NCBI GenBank assembly: GCA_045594795.1
Contig: JAZNZF010000053.1
Coordinates: 1 to 38,555 of the forward strand
Source: UMGS1532 sp045594795
Lineage (GTDB): Bacteria; Bacillota; Clostridia; Oscillospirales; Acutalibacteraceae
DNA: 38,555 nt
Reading direction: 5' to 3'
A program made the position numbers and the translations under genes. Of the stretch, positions 22,481-31,229 are shown in pieces (within the stretch, counting starts at the first letter, position 1; every line of letters begins with the position of its first letter). The notes below the pieces were generated by a model, which worked only from the letters and a program-made list of their open reading frames with translations, did not search any database and was not told the origin of the DNA.

Positions 22481-23653
22481 TTAAGCGCCCACGTAATCGT
22501 AATCAATATTAATTACACAAAAATATTTTTGGTCAATTTCTTTTACCAAGCTATCAATTTTAGCCTTTAGTTCTGTAGGCCTAATGCTACAGTTAAGCGG
22601 AACAACAACGTCAAACACAAGGTTAGTACGCTTTTCGCCCATAACAATCCTAAAATCGTGTATGGAAAAGTCGCTATCAATTAAACAAACCTTCTCGGCA
22701 ACAAGACCTCGAAGGTTCGAGGTAAAGCTATCGTTCACAGAAACAGGGTCCATATGTATAACAACCTCAATGCCGAGGGTTTCCTTAAGCTCAACCTCAC
22801 AAGCATCAATCTGCTCGTGGCAGAGGTTAATATTTATATCCTCAGGCACCTCAACGTGAACCGAGGCAAAGCAACGACCTGGGCCGTAGTTATGCACAAT
22901 AAGGTCGTGTATGCCGTAAAAATTCTTGTTTTTAAGAATACCGTCTTCTATGCTTTTTATAAGCTCTTTAGAGGGTGGCTCACCAAGTAAGGGGTTAAGT
23001 GTATCTTTGGCGGCGCTAAAGCCCGACCAAAGAATAAATAAAGCAACCGCAATACCTACATAAGCATCAAGATTAACCGAATAGAATTTGCAAACAATAA
23101 GAGAAATAAGCACAGCTAAGGTAGAAAGGCAATCGTTAAGGCTATCCTGTGCCGTTGCTTTAAGAGAAAGAGAATTGATTATTTTTGAAAGCTTGCGATT
23201 AAATAGGAACATCCAAAACTTTATTAGTATGGACACAGCAAGACCGATTATCGTTACGTATGTAAGGGTAAGTGAGGTGGGCTCGAAAATCTTTGTTACC
23301 GAGGTTTTAAGTAGCTCAAAGCCTACAAGCATTATAAGCATAGCAACAATAAATGCCGACATATATTCAATTCTTCCGTGGCCAAACGGATGGTCAGGGT
23401 CGGCAGGCTTTTTAGCCATTTTAAAGCCTATTAGGGTTATTACCGAAGAACCTATATCGGATAGGTTGTTAAAGGCGTCAGCCATAATAGAAATCGAGCC
23501 TGAAATAAGCCCTAAAGAGCATTTAATAATAAATAGCAGTAGGTTACAGGCAATACCCGTAAAACTGCCAAGACTGCCGTATTTATCGCGTACTATAGGG
23601 TTTTCGATGTTCTTACCGTCTTTTATAAAAAGTTTAATTAAAAGCCTTGTCAT
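22481..23653 (-). CDS. Cation diffusion facilitator family transporter
   Basis: CDF proteins export divalent metals (Zn, Mn, Fe, Cd) by proton antiport as dimers. The 390-aa protein has six predicted helices, the site-A motif SIMADAFNNLSD near residue 57 and DHPFGHGRIEY near 85, and an extended cytoplasmic C-terminal region. The D-D arrangement rather than H-D at the first site is seen in Mn/Fe-type members, but I would not assign the metal. AAGGG precedes the ATG, which is 4 bases after the ddl stop. Its place in a cell-wall precursor operon is unexplained. Confidence 0.93.
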   Translation of the reverse strand: MTRLLIKLFIKDGKNIENPIVRDKYGSLGSFTGIACNLLLFIIKCSLGLISGSISIMADAFNNLSDIGSSVITLIGFKMAKKPADPDHPFGHGRIEYMSAFIVAMLIMLVGFELLKTSVTKIFEPTSLTLTYVTIIGLAVSILIKFWMFLFNRKLSKIINSLSLKATAQDSLNDCLSTLAVLISLIVCKFYSVNLDAYVGIAVALFILWSGFSAAKDTLNPLLGEPPSKELIKSIEDGILKNKNFYGIHDLIVHNYGPGRCFASVHVEVPEDININLCHEQIDACEVELKETLGIEVVIHMDPVSVNDSFTSNLRGLVAEKVCLIDSDFSIHDFRIVMGEKRTNLVFDVVVPLNCSIRPTELKAKIDSLVKEIDQKYFCVINIDYDYVGA

Positions 23654-23657
23654 TGTA

Positions 23658-24851
23658 TTAACCCTTTGTGCCCTTAGCGCCCTTTACGCCAAAGGATGGT
23701 GCGCCCGAAAGCAGATTAGTGTCGATAGTAAACATAGTGTTGCTTCTGTTCCTTGCGCGTTTGTAGGCTATCTCAACCAAGCGGTCAATCATATCTGTGT
23801 ATTTAAGACCACTTGCTTCCCACAAATAAAATGCAAGCGAGCCGGGGATTGTATTAATCTCGTTTATATAAACGCGGTCGTTATCTGAGGTGTCTAACAG
23901 ATAGTCGATTCGTGAAACGCCACTGCAACCAAGGGTAGAGAAAACCTTTTTAGAAAGCTCGCGAATTTCTGTAGCCTTTTCTTCGCTTATATCAGCAGGG
24001 CATTTTCGTGTAACCGATGCCATACCTTTAGAGCCACCCTTGGCGCCACTCATATACTTATCCTCGTAAGATAATATTTCGTCACTCATAAAGGGTTCTT
24101 CGCAAACGGAAGCCTCGTTTTCGTCGGCATCGCCAAGTACCGAGCAGTTAATTTCACGCAAAGAAGTAACCGCCCTTTCAACCAAAATCTTTTCAGCAAA
24201 AGAGCACGCAAGCTCAATAGCGTCAATAAGACCTGCACGGTCACTCGCTTTGCTAATACCAACACTCGAGCCAAGGTTGGCGGGCTTTACAATCATCGGA
24301 TATTCGATAGCTCCTTCTAACTGGGATATAACGCTATCTCTTTCTTCAAACCAATAGCGCGCACGAAAGCTTTTACAGGGGAGTACGGGCAGACCTGCAT
24401 CCTTAAAAACGCTTTTGAACATAGCCTTATCCATACCAACGGCGCTTGAAACAACGTCGCAACCGATATAGGGTATACGCATTGTCTCAAAAAAGCCTTG
24501 TAGCGAGCCATCTTCACAGTTTGTGCCGTGAACGATAGGGAAGGCAATTTGTATAGTGATATCCTTGAATTTTTGGAATACACCCTTGTTTACAGGCTTG
24601 ATAACACAGTTACCGTTTTGGGATACCACTGCTACTTGGGTGCATTTTTTAAGCAGAGCAGGAATATCCTTGTAGCTTTCCATATTGGTTAAATCGTCAC
24701 CTAAGTACATTTCACCGCTTTTGGTTATATAAATTGGAATTATGTTATATTTATCGCGGTTAATGTAGCTCATTGCCTGAACGGCAGAGATAATAGCAAC
24801 CTCGTGCTCTACCGAAGAACCGCCAAAAAATACGCCCATATTAATTTTCAT
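23658..24851 (-). CDS. ddl: D-alanine--D-alanine ligase
   Basis: Ddl joins two D-Ala for the peptidoglycan stem peptide. It is an ATP-grasp enzyme with GVFFGGSSVEHEVAIIS at the N-terminus, PIVHGTNCEDGSLQG near residue 107, PMIVKPANLGSSVGIS near 200 and the metal-binding INEINTIPGS near 330. The omega-loop has EDKY, with Tyr rather than the His of D-Ala-D-Lac ligases, so D-Ala-D-Ala is the likely product, though a D-Ser-using VanC/G relative is not excluded. At 397 aa it is longer than typical (~305-370), with insertions around residue 240-275 and a Gly/Lys-rich C-terminal tail. It follows the MurF-like gene. Confidence 0.93.
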   Translation of the reverse strand: MKINMGVFFGGSSVEHEVAIISAVQAMSYINRDKYNIIPIYITKSGEMYLGDDLTNMESYKDIPALLKKCTQVAVVSQNGNCVIKPVNKGVFQKFKDITIQIAFPIVHGTNCEDGSLQGFFETMRIPYIGCDVVSSAVGMDKAMFKSVFKDAGLPVLPCKSFRARYWFEERDSVISQLEGAIEYPMIVKPANLGSSVGISKASDRAGLIDAIELACSFAEKILVERAVTSLREINCSVLGDADENEASVCEEPFMSDEILSYEDKYMSGAKGGSKGMASVTRKCPADISEEKATEIRELSKKVFSTLGCSGVSRIDYLLDTSDNDRVYINEINTIPGSLAFYLWEASGLKYTDMIDRLVEIAYKRARNRSNTMFTIDTNLLSGAPSFGVKGAKGTKG

Positions 24852-24868
24852 TCTGTATTACCCCTTAA

Positions 24869-26422
24869 TTATTTTGTATAGTTATCGGGCAGGTCGTTTT
24901 CGAAAAGCACCGCCCAATCGTTTTTTGCATTATTTCTAAGGTATTCTAAAGCCTCACTAAAGCTTGAAACTACCAAAAGTGTTCCGCCAAAATTCAGGTC
25001 CTCTGCAGCCTTTTGCATCGGTATTGCGCGTTGCTTGCCAACAAGAATAATAGTATCGCAAACCTTTGCTGCAGCAGCACCTAAATTATAGTTGCACTCG
25101 TATTCCTTTTCACCAAGCTCGATAAGGCCTGGTGTAACGATAACCTTTTTGCGCCCCTCGAAAGCACCTAAAACATTAACTGCTTCGATGCAGCCTACGG
25201 GGTTTGCGTTGTAGGCATCATCAAGCAAAATAGAGCCGTTTATAAAGTTTTTCATCTCAAGCCTGTGGCTAACGGGCTTAAGGCGTGACGCGGCAAAAAC
25301 TATGTCTTTTGGACTTACTCCAAGCGCTAAAGATAAGGCCGCAGCGGCGGTAATATTAGTAACGTTATGGCTACCCAAAAGCTTTGTTTTAATGTGCATT
25401 GATACGTTGCCGCTAATTATATCAAACTCGGCACCGTTTTCGGTGTAATGCACGTTTTCATAACGCGTGTCACCATTTGAACCAAAGGCGTGGTGGGTAT
25501 ATTCCGTAGCCTTGGCTTTGATATATTCGTTATCGGTATTAAGATAAATGTTACCGCTTTTATTTGCTACGAAATCTGCAAGCTCGAATTTGGTTTTAGT
25601 AACATTTTCTATACTTTTAAATGTGTCGAGATGCTGAGGACCAACCGAGGTTATTATACATTCAGTTGGTTTTGCAATATCGCAAATCTCTTTTATATCT
25701 CCAATATTTTTAGCACCCATTTCCGCAATAAAAACCTGTGTATCGGGGCGTAATCCCTCGCGTACAGTACGCACAATACCAAAGGGTGTGTTAAAGCTTG
25801 CAGGGGTGTATAGAACATTGTATTTCTGCTCTAAAAAGCTTGCAAGTATATACTTTGTGCTTGTTTTACCGTAGCTGCCAGTAATACCTATTACCTTTAA
25901 ATTGCTGTGTAACTTAAGCTTGCGCTTAGCATCGGCAATATACATAGCGCCCAAAGCGTTTTCCATAGGCGCGTTTATAGTACGAGCTATCAAAACGGTA
26001 AGCGGTGGGCAAAAGCTAAGTAAAAATACTGCTATTGCAAGCGATTTGAAAAGAATAAAGCTGAGTGCAGTTAATACGGCAAATAAAATTATTGTAGTTG
26101 CGTAAAGACGCTTTACCCTTGCCGTAAATACAAGGGGTTTTATAGATGATTTCTGCAATTTTATAGCCTTGCTGATTTTAAAAATAAAACAAAGCACAGC
26201 AAGAATCAAAAGCAAAATATTGTACTGTGCGTAGTAACACACCAAAGCGGCAATAAACAAAACAGCAGAAAAAACAACCTTTGTGCTAAAAGCCCCTTTA
26301 AGCCATTTTATATATCTCGATGGGAAATAGGAGTTTTGCTGTAGCATTTGTATTTGTCGCGTGGCAGAAAAAATTCCGCCAATACTTAGCAAAGCTAAAG
26401 CTATTAAAATAAGTATTTGCAT
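24869..26422 (-). CDS. murF: Membrane-anchored MurF-like Mur ligase
   Basis: MurF adds D-Ala-D-Ala to UDP-MurNAc-tripeptide. From about residue 160 this 517-aa protein has the Mur-ligase centre: VIGITGSYGKTSTK (P-loop), PASFNTPFG, EMGAKNIGDIKEI, LLGSHNVTN and LLDDAYNANP, plus a C-terminal Mur ligase domain. Instead of the soluble N-terminal UDP-binding domain it has ~150 residues with about four hydrophobic helices (1-20, 46-64, 66-84, 108-146). It may therefore act at the membrane or on a lipid-linked or other substrate. Adjacency to ddl supports a D-Ala-D-Ala-linked role. The GAGGT site overlaps the stop of the upstream hydrolase. The gene symbol is by domain only. Confidence 0.8.
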   Translation of the reverse strand: MQILILIALALLSIGGIFSATRQIQMLQQNSYFPSRYIKWLKGAFSTKVVFSAVLFIAALVCYYAQYNILLLILAVLCFIFKISKAIKLQKSSIKPLVFTARVKRLYATTIILFAVLTALSFILFKSLAIAVFLLSFCPPLTVLIARTINAPMENALGAMYIADAKRKLKLHSNLKVIGITGSYGKTSTKYILASFLEQKYNVLYTPASFNTPFGIVRTVREGLRPDTQVFIAEMGAKNIGDIKEICDIAKPTECIITSVGPQHLDTFKSIENVTKTKFELADFVANKSGNIYLNTDNEYIKAKATEYTHHAFGSNGDTRYENVHYTENGAEFDIISGNVSMHIKTKLLGSHNVTNITAAAALSLALGVSPKDIVFAASRLKPVSHRLEMKNFINGSILLDDAYNANPVGCIEAVNVLGAFEGRKKVIVTPGLIELGEKEYECNYNLGAAAAKVCDTIILVGKQRAIPMQKAAEDLNFGGTLLVVSSFSEALEYLRNNAKNDWAVLFENDLPDNYTK

Positions 26423-26432
26423 TTTTGTTACC

Positions 26433-27188
26433 TCATTTCAAGAAAGCTTTAAGTATTGCAATTACCTTAAAAGGCTGTTCTATAAAAGCAAAGTGAGAGC
26501 CGCCTTCGATTACACATAGACCGCAATCTTTAATAACTTTTTCCATAAATTTAGCGTTATCTAAGGGTGTTTCGGTATCTTTATCACCCCAGATTAATAG
26601 GGTAGGGCATTCGATTTTGTGAATAATATCGCGCAGGTCAACCCCAATTACACGCACCATTGTTTTGCGCATAACCTCGGGCGCACTTTTATAATCGGCA
26701 GAGCCAAAATGACTGCGAGCCTTATCAATAAGCCCCGAGCTATAATTTTTTATAATTGGTAAAGTAAGAACTTTTTTAATAAACTTAAAGGAATATATAC
26801 GTAACTGTTTTTTAAGGGTCTTTTTAGCAGGGATTCCCGCACTGCCGAAAAGTATTAGCTTTGGTGGGCAAAGCATACCCTCTGCCGCCATTTTAATGCA
26901 AATGCGGCCGCCGTGTGAGTGACCAACCATTATGGGATTTTCAATGCCAAGGGTATTAATAAACTTTAAAATAAAGTTGCAGTAATCATCAATTCCCCAG
27001 TCGGTTTTAAGAATATCACTTTCACCACAGCCGGGCAGGTCTAAGGCGATTACCCTATAACCCTCGAAGCCTTTTAGGATAGGCGCCCAAGGCTTTATAG
27101 AAGACCCCCAACCGTGAATAAGCAGCACAGGTGTGCCGCTACCCTCGTCGGTATAATTTATACGTAAACCATCAATTTCAACAAACAT
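26433..27188 (-). CDS. Alpha/beta-fold hydrolase
   Basis: A 251-aa serine hydrolase with the oxyanion region LLIHGWGSSIKPW, the nucleophile elbow VGHSHGG (S91), an acid in LLIWGDKDTETP and the catalytic His in EGGSHFAFIEQP. These form a complete triad. The ATG at 27188 has GGAG 5 bases upstream; a TTG 18 bases further up lacks a site. It is first gene of the operon with the MurF-like ligase and ddl. The repeated occurrence of such a hydrolase with Mur/Ddl genes would suggest a cell-wall or lipid ester substrate, but that is inference. Confidence 0.9.
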   Translation of the reverse strand: MFVEIDGLRINYTDEGSGTPVLLIHGWGSSIKPWAPILKGFEGYRVIALDLPGCGESDILKTDWGIDDYCNFILKFINTLGIENPIMVGHSHGGRICIKMAAEGMLCPPKLILFGSAGIPAKKTLKKQLRIYSFKFIKKVLTLPIIKNYSSGLIDKARSHFGSADYKSAPEVMRKTMVRVIGVDLRDIIHKIECPTLLIWGDKDTETPLDNAKFMEKVIKDCGLCVIEGGSHFAFIEQPFKVIAILKAFLK

Positions 27189-27238
27189 ATATACTCCATT
27201 TCGCAAAAATGCAGAAAAATTTATTTTTTTATTTTTTT

Positions 27239-27244
27239 ATTATA
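27239..27244 (-). promoter_or_regulatory. Probable -10 of the hydrolase-murF-ddl operon
   Basis: A perfect TATAAT on the minus strand, with only a weak -35 (TTTTCT, 17 bp upstream). The surrounding 27207-27387 is extremely A/T-rich and otherwise featureless. Confidence 0.45.
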
Positions 27245-27387
27245 CCAAACTTTTCAAAAAAAGAAAACCCCATTTAAACTATAATTATAATATTTATTTA
27301 TATTATATATACATTAAACCAAAAAATTGCAGATTTGTGGCTAAATAAATAAAAATAAAAAAATTTAAAAAAATTTTAAAAAAGGGG

Positions 27388-27416
27388 TTGACTTTAGCGT
27401 GATAAAGTGCTAATAT
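27388..27416 (+). promoter_or_regulatory. SigA promoter of the ABC transporter operon
   Basis: TTGACT (27388-27393), 17-bp spacer, TAATAT (27411-27416). The leader is ~50 nt. Confidence 0.65.
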
Positions 27417-27474
27417 ATTAACACAGCAAAGAAAACACGAGGAGAAATCCCGTAAACAAATGGAGGAATTTATT

Positions 27475-28272
27475 ATGAAAAAACTAATCACATTAACACT
27501 TGCAGTACTTATGGCTGTTGCTGCATTCACAGGCTGCGGTAAGAAAGATGCCGCTAAATCCGACTGGGAGTATGTAAAAGAAAAAGGCGAGCTCGTAATC
27601 GGCTACACCGTATATGCTCCAATGAACTATGAAGAAGACGGCGAGTTCGTAGGTTTCGATACCGAGTATGCAAAAGCTGTTTGCGAAAAGCTTGACATCA
27701 CACCTAAGTTCGTAGAAATCAACTGGGATACCAAAGAGGTAGACTTAGCCGCTAAGAAAATGGACTGTGTATGGAACGGTTTCACAATTACTGCTGAACG
27801 TGAAGAGCAATTAGACTTCACTACTCCTTACATCAAGAATAGACAGGTTATCGTTATCCGCAAGGCTGATGCTGACAAGTACAAGTCAACTGCAGACCTA
27901 AAAGCTGCTAAGCTTACAGCTGAGAAAGCTTCAACCGGTGAAGGCGCTATCAAAGACGAAGAGAACCTCAAGAATGCTACTTATGTAGAATCAGACGTTC
28001 AGACCTCAGCTTTAATGGCTGTTAAGGCACTTACCTCGGATGCTTGCGTTGTTGACTACACTGTTGCTTCTGCAATGGTAGGAGTAGGCGACTACAAAGA
28101 CCTTACCGTTATCGAAGGTGTTGAGCTTTCTGTTGAAGAGTACGGTATCGGCTTCAGAACCGGTTCTGACATCACCGAGATGGTGAACAAAGCAACTAAA
28201 GAGCTTATCGCTGATGGCACTTTAGAGAATATTGCAAAGAAATACGAGCTTGATGCAATTCTTATAAAATAA
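27475..28272 (+). CDS. Amino-acid ABC transporter substrate-binding lipoprotein
   Basis: A 265-aa periplasmic-binding-protein type II (SBP family 3). The lipoprotein signal ends FTGC (Cys at about residue 21). YAPMNYEEDGEFVGFDTEYAKAV is the ligand-binding opening of polar amino-acid binding proteins, followed by DFTTPYIKNRQVIV. The ATG at 27475 follows GGAGG; the frame is open 15 bases upstream. The permease and ATPase genes follow, so the three form one importer, with cystine, glutamine or another polar amino acid as likely ligand. A hairpin after this gene probably raises its expression over the membrane parts. Confidence 0.93.
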   Translation: MKKLITLTLAVLMAVAAFTGCGKKDAAKSDWEYVKEKGELVIGYTVYAPMNYEEDGEFVGFDTEYAKAVCEKLDITPKFVEINWDTKEVDLAAKKMDCVWNGFTITAEREEQLDFTTPYIKNRQVIVIRKADADKYKSTADLKAAKLTAEKASTGEGAIKDEENLKNATYVESDVQTSALMAVKALTSDACVVDYTVASAMVGVGDYKDLTVIEGVELSVEEYGIGFRTGSDITEMVNKATKELIADGTLENIAKKYELDAILIK

Positions 28273-28299
28273 TTTAATTCGTAATTATTTGCTTCAGTT

Positions 28300-28331
28300 A
28301 GGCAGACGCAATTAACTTGCGCCTGCCTTTT
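28300..28331 (+). terminator. Partial terminator between binding protein and permease
   Basis: Stem GGCAGACGCAA with TTGCGCCTGCC (one A-C mismatch) and a short TTTT. It probably attenuates or protects the mRNA rather than ending it, a common device to make more binding protein. Confidence 0.55.
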
Positions 28332-28390
28332 GGAGTGTTTTGAGAAAGATAAAATAAAAGAGAATTATTATTCGTCGAAAGGAAATTGAA

Positions 28391-29068
28391 ATGGATTCCT
28401 CACTTTTGGGAGTAACCCTACATCTTTTAGAGGGCTTTTATACAACCTTTTTGGTATTTGCATTAACGCTTGTTGCGGCAATACCGTTAGGCTTAATCGT
28501 AACCTTTGGCTCTACAAGCCGTTTTAAACCGCTTGCGGCATTTGTTCGCGTATTTGTTTGGATAATCCGTGGCACACCGCTTTTATTACAGATACTCGTT
28601 CTCGTTTACGGACCGGGGCTTATATTCGGCGCGCAGTGGTACGAAAACTATGTGGGCGTAATGATAGCGTTTATTATTAATTATGCCTGTTATTTTTCCG
28701 AGATATATCGCGGCGGTATAGAGTCGATTTCATTAGGTCAGTACGAGGCAGGCTACGTTCTTGGTATGACCAAGTCACAGATATTCTTCCACGTGGTTCT
28801 TCCTCAGGTTATAAAACGCATTGTTCCGCCAATGGGCAACGAGATTATTACCTTGGTTAAGGATACATCACTTGTGCGTATAGTAGGTGCGCTTGTTTTT
28901 GCAGGCACACAGTATAAAGAAATACTCGGCCACGCGTTTGAGTTTGTCTCAACCAAGGCACTTATTTGGCCGCTATTCTATTCGGGCGCTTTTTATCTGA
29001 TATTCTGTGGCGCTTTAACAGTGCTGTTTGGTTATATAGAGAAAAAACTTAATTACTATAAGGGATAG
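28391..29068 (+). CDS. Amino-acid ABC transporter permease
   Basis: A 225-aa inner-membrane protein of the HisM/GlnP family. It has about five helices and IIRGTPLLLQILVLVYG near residue 57. The EAA loop, which contacts the ATPase, follows near residue 118 (LGQYEAGYVLGMTKSQIFFHVVLPQ, shown here only to identify the EAGY core). AAAGG precedes the ATG. It lies between the binding protein and ATPase genes and probably forms a homodimer. Confidence 0.94.
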   Translation: MDSSLLGVTLHLLEGFYTTFLVFALTLVAAIPLGLIVTFGSTSRFKPLAAFVRVFVWIIRGTPLLLQILVLVYGPGLIFGAQWYENYVGVMIAFIINYACYFSEIYRGGIESISLGQYEAGYVLGMTKSQIFFHVVLPQVIKRIVPPMGNEIITLVKDTSLVRIVGALVFAGTQYKEILGHAFEFVSTKALIWPLFYSGAFYLIFCGALTVLFGYIEKKLNYYKG

Positions 29069-29079
29069 GAGGGAAGGCA

Positions 29080-29838
29080 ATGTCTGTTTTAGAGGTTAAA
29101 AACATAATTAAAGGCTTTGGCAAGGTAGATGTTTTAAAGGGCATAAGCTTTTCCTTAGAGGCTGGCGAGGTTATTTCCATAATTGGCTCGTCGGGTAGCG
29201 GTAAAACCACCCTTTTGCGTTGCCTTAACTTTTTGGAAACGCCAGAGGAAGGGCAGATTTTCGTTAATGATAAATGTATTTTAGATGCAGCAAAGCATAA
29301 AAAAATAAGCGACGAGGAGATTAGGCAAAACCGCCTGCACTTCGGCCTTGTGTTTCAGTCATTCAACCTATTTCCACAGTATTCGGTGCTAAAAAACGTA
29401 ATGCTTGCGCCTATGTTACAGAAAAAAGGCACACCCGAGGAAATCGAACAGCATGCACGAGAAATCCTCGACCGCGTCGGCCTTTCTGAAAAGGTAGATA
29501 ACTACCCTTGTCAGCTTTCAGGCGGTCAGCAGCAGCGTGTTGCAATAGCAAGGGCTTTGGCGCTTAAACCTGATATACTCTGTTTTGACGAGCCTACAAG
29601 CGCTTTGGACCCCGAGCTCACGGGCGAGGTGTTACGTGTTATTAAAGAGCTTAAAACACTTGACACTACTATGATTATAGTAACGCACGAAATGGAGTTT
29701 GCACGCAACGTTTCAGATAAGGTTATATTTATGGCAGACGGCGTAATAGAGGAAATGGGCACACCGGAAGAGGTGTTCGATAATCCCCAAAGCCCCAAAA
29801 CTGCTGCGTTTTTCTCAAAATCATTAGAGAAGTTTTAG
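29080..29838 (+). CDS. Amino-acid ABC transporter ATP-binding protein
   Basis: A 252-aa ABC ATPase of the GlnQ/HisP group. Walker A is IGSSGSGKTTLLR near residue 38, the Q-loop is VFQSFNLFPQ, the signature is LSGGQQQRVAIARAL near 147 and Walker B is ILCFDEPTSALDP. The switch His is in VTHEMEFA. AGGAGGG precedes the ATG and the gap to the permease is 11 bases. It energises the importer encoded by the two preceding genes. Confidence 0.96.
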   Translation: MSVLEVKNIIKGFGKVDVLKGISFSLEAGEVISIIGSSGSGKTTLLRCLNFLETPEEGQIFVNDKCILDAAKHKKISDEEIRQNRLHFGLVFQSFNLFPQYSVLKNVMLAPMLQKKGTPEEIEQHAREILDRVGLSEKVDNYPCQLSGGQQQRVAIARALALKPDILCFDEPTSALDPELTGEVLRVIKELKTLDTTMIIVTHEMEFARNVSDKVIFMADGVIEEMGTPEEVFDNPQSPKTAAFFSKSLEKF

Positions 29839-29847
29839 GTATAAAAA

Positions 29848-30564
29848 ATGCAAAGATTAATGAGTTGTATGCGTTCTGCCATAGAACGCTACAATATGAT
29901 AGAAAACGGTGACAAAATCTGCGTTGGTGTTTCGGGCGGTAAAGACTCACTGGCGTTACTTGTGGCACTATCCGATATGCGCCGCTTTTTACCCGTAGAT
30001 TTTAAGCTTTATGCCGTATCCATTAATATGAATTTCGATGGTGTGCCTACCGATTTTTCCGAAATTGCCGAGCTTTGCCACAGAATAGGGGTACCTTATA
30101 CCGTTAAGGATACACGCATTGGCGAGATAATTTTCGACGTGCGCAAAGAGTCTAATCCTTGTTCACTATGTTCGAGAATGCGCAGAGGTGCTTTGCACGA
30201 TGCCACTAAAGAGCTCCATTGTAACAAAATAGCCTTGGGTCACCATTTAGATGATGCGGTAGAAACCTTTTATATTAATCTTTTACAGGGCGGTACTATT
30301 AATTGCTTTAGCCCCGTTACCTATCTTTCGCGCAAGGATATTACTATGATTCGCCCAATGATATACGCTTACGAAAAAGACGTTTTAAGGGCGGTCAATT
30401 CCCGCAACTTGCCGATTTGCAAAAGCACCTGCAAGGCAGATGGCAATACCGAACGTCAACGCGTTAAGGAACTCTTATTAGCTTTAGAGCAGAATTACGA
30501 AAACCTAAGAAAGAAGACGCTTACTGCTTTGCAAAACGCCGAAATAAACGGCTGGCATAATTAA
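29848..30564 (+). CDS. ttcA: TtcA-family tRNA 2-thiolation protein
   Basis: TtcA-type enzymes activate tRNA by adenylation and insert sulfur at C32 using a [4Fe-4S] cluster. The 238-aa sequence has the PP-loop GVSGGKDSLALL near residue 28, a CxxC pair in NPCSLCSRMRRG, IALGHHLDDAVETF and a third Cys set in CKSTCKADG. These fit the TtcA cluster pattern. It lies 9 bases after the ABC ATPase and may be co-transcribed, though no functional link is obvious. Which tRNA base is modified cannot be stated. Confidence 0.88.
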   Translation: MQRLMSCMRSAIERYNMIENGDKICVGVSGGKDSLALLVALSDMRRFLPVDFKLYAVSINMNFDGVPTDFSEIAELCHRIGVPYTVKDTRIGEIIFDVRKESNPCSLCSRMRRGALHDATKELHCNKIALGHHLDDAVETFYINLLQGGTINCFSPVTYLSRKDITMIRPMIYAYEKDVLRAVNSRNLPICKSTCKADGNTERQRVKELLLALEQNYENLRKKTLTALQNAEINGWHN

Positions 30565-30573
30565 AATAAAAAC

Positions 30574-30607
30574 TACCCGTTGCGATGGAAAACATCTGCA
30601 ACGGGTA
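30574..30607. repeat. Strong hairpin after ttcA without a plus-strand T run
   Basis: TACCCGTTGCGATG pairs with CATC(T)GCAACGGGTA, one bulge. On the plus strand it is followed by AAAAATATA rather than T; the T-rich tail is on the minus strand. It may mark the ttcA mRNA 3' end or stop antisense transcripts. Confidence 0.5.
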
Positions 30608-30719
30608 AAAATATAGCCTTTTTGTCAAAAATAGATATTTAGTAAAAGTGAGAAAACAAGAGAAAAACAAAGAAAATCAAAGTATCGGTTTTCTAAATTA
30701 ATTTTTTTGTAAAAAAGTA

Positions 30720-30748
30720 TTGACAGGGGATTTTTATTATGGTATCAT
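30720..30748 (+). promoter_or_regulatory. SigA promoter of rplM-rpsI
   Basis: TTGACA (30720-30725), 17-bp spacer, TATCAT (30743-30748). The leader is ~30 nt, too short for an L13-type leader. Confidence 0.8.
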
Positions 30749-30783
30749 AACACACGTTGAAAATATTTTTGGAGGTAAAAACT

Positions 30784-31212
30784 ATGTCCACTTTTATGGC
30801 AAAAGCACAGGATATGCAGCGTAAATGGTATATTATCGACGCAGCTGACAAGCCCCTTGGCCGTGTAGCTGTTGTTGCTGCAGATATTCTTCGCGGTAAA
30901 ATCAAGCCCGAGTTTACTCCTCATGTAGACTGTGGCGACCACGTAATCATCATCAATGCCGACAAAGCTGTTCTTACCGGTAAAAAGTTAGAGCAGAAGT
31001 ATCACCGTACTCATTCGGGTTACATCGGCGGTCTTAAAGAAGTTCAGTACAAAAAGTTGATGGCTCAGAAACCCGAGCTTGCAATGGAGTACGCCGTTAA
31101 GGGTATGGTACCCGACACAACTATCGGCCGCGCTGCCCTCACTCGTCTACGTGTATACGCAGGTAGCGAGCATGTTCATGCAGCACAAAAGCCCGAAGTT
31201 TACGAATTTTAA
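30784..31212 (+). CDS. rplM: 50S ribosomal protein L13
   Basis: L13 is an early assembly protein of the large subunit. The 142-aa sequence has RKWYIIDAADKPLGRVA, HVIIINADKAVLTGKK, YHRTHSGYIGG and the AVKGMVP-GRAAL stretch typical of bacterial L13. The ATG at 30784 has GGAGG 8 bases upstream. It is paired with rpsI, as in nearly all bacteria. Confidence 0.97.
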   Translation: MSTFMAKAQDMQRKWYIIDAADKPLGRVAVVAADILRGKIKPEFTPHVDCGDHVIIINADKAVLTGKKLEQKYHRTHSGYIGGLKEVQYKKLMAQKPELAMEYAVKGMVPDTTIGRAALTRLRVYAGSEHVHAAQKPEVYEF

Positions 31213-31229
31213 TCGGGAGGTATTAGGGA

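Noticed and set aside
23658..24851. A vancomycin-resistance D-Ala-D-Lac ligase
   Set aside because: The omega-loop has EDKY with Tyr, not the His of D-Lac ligases, and no vanHX or vanRS genes are nearby.
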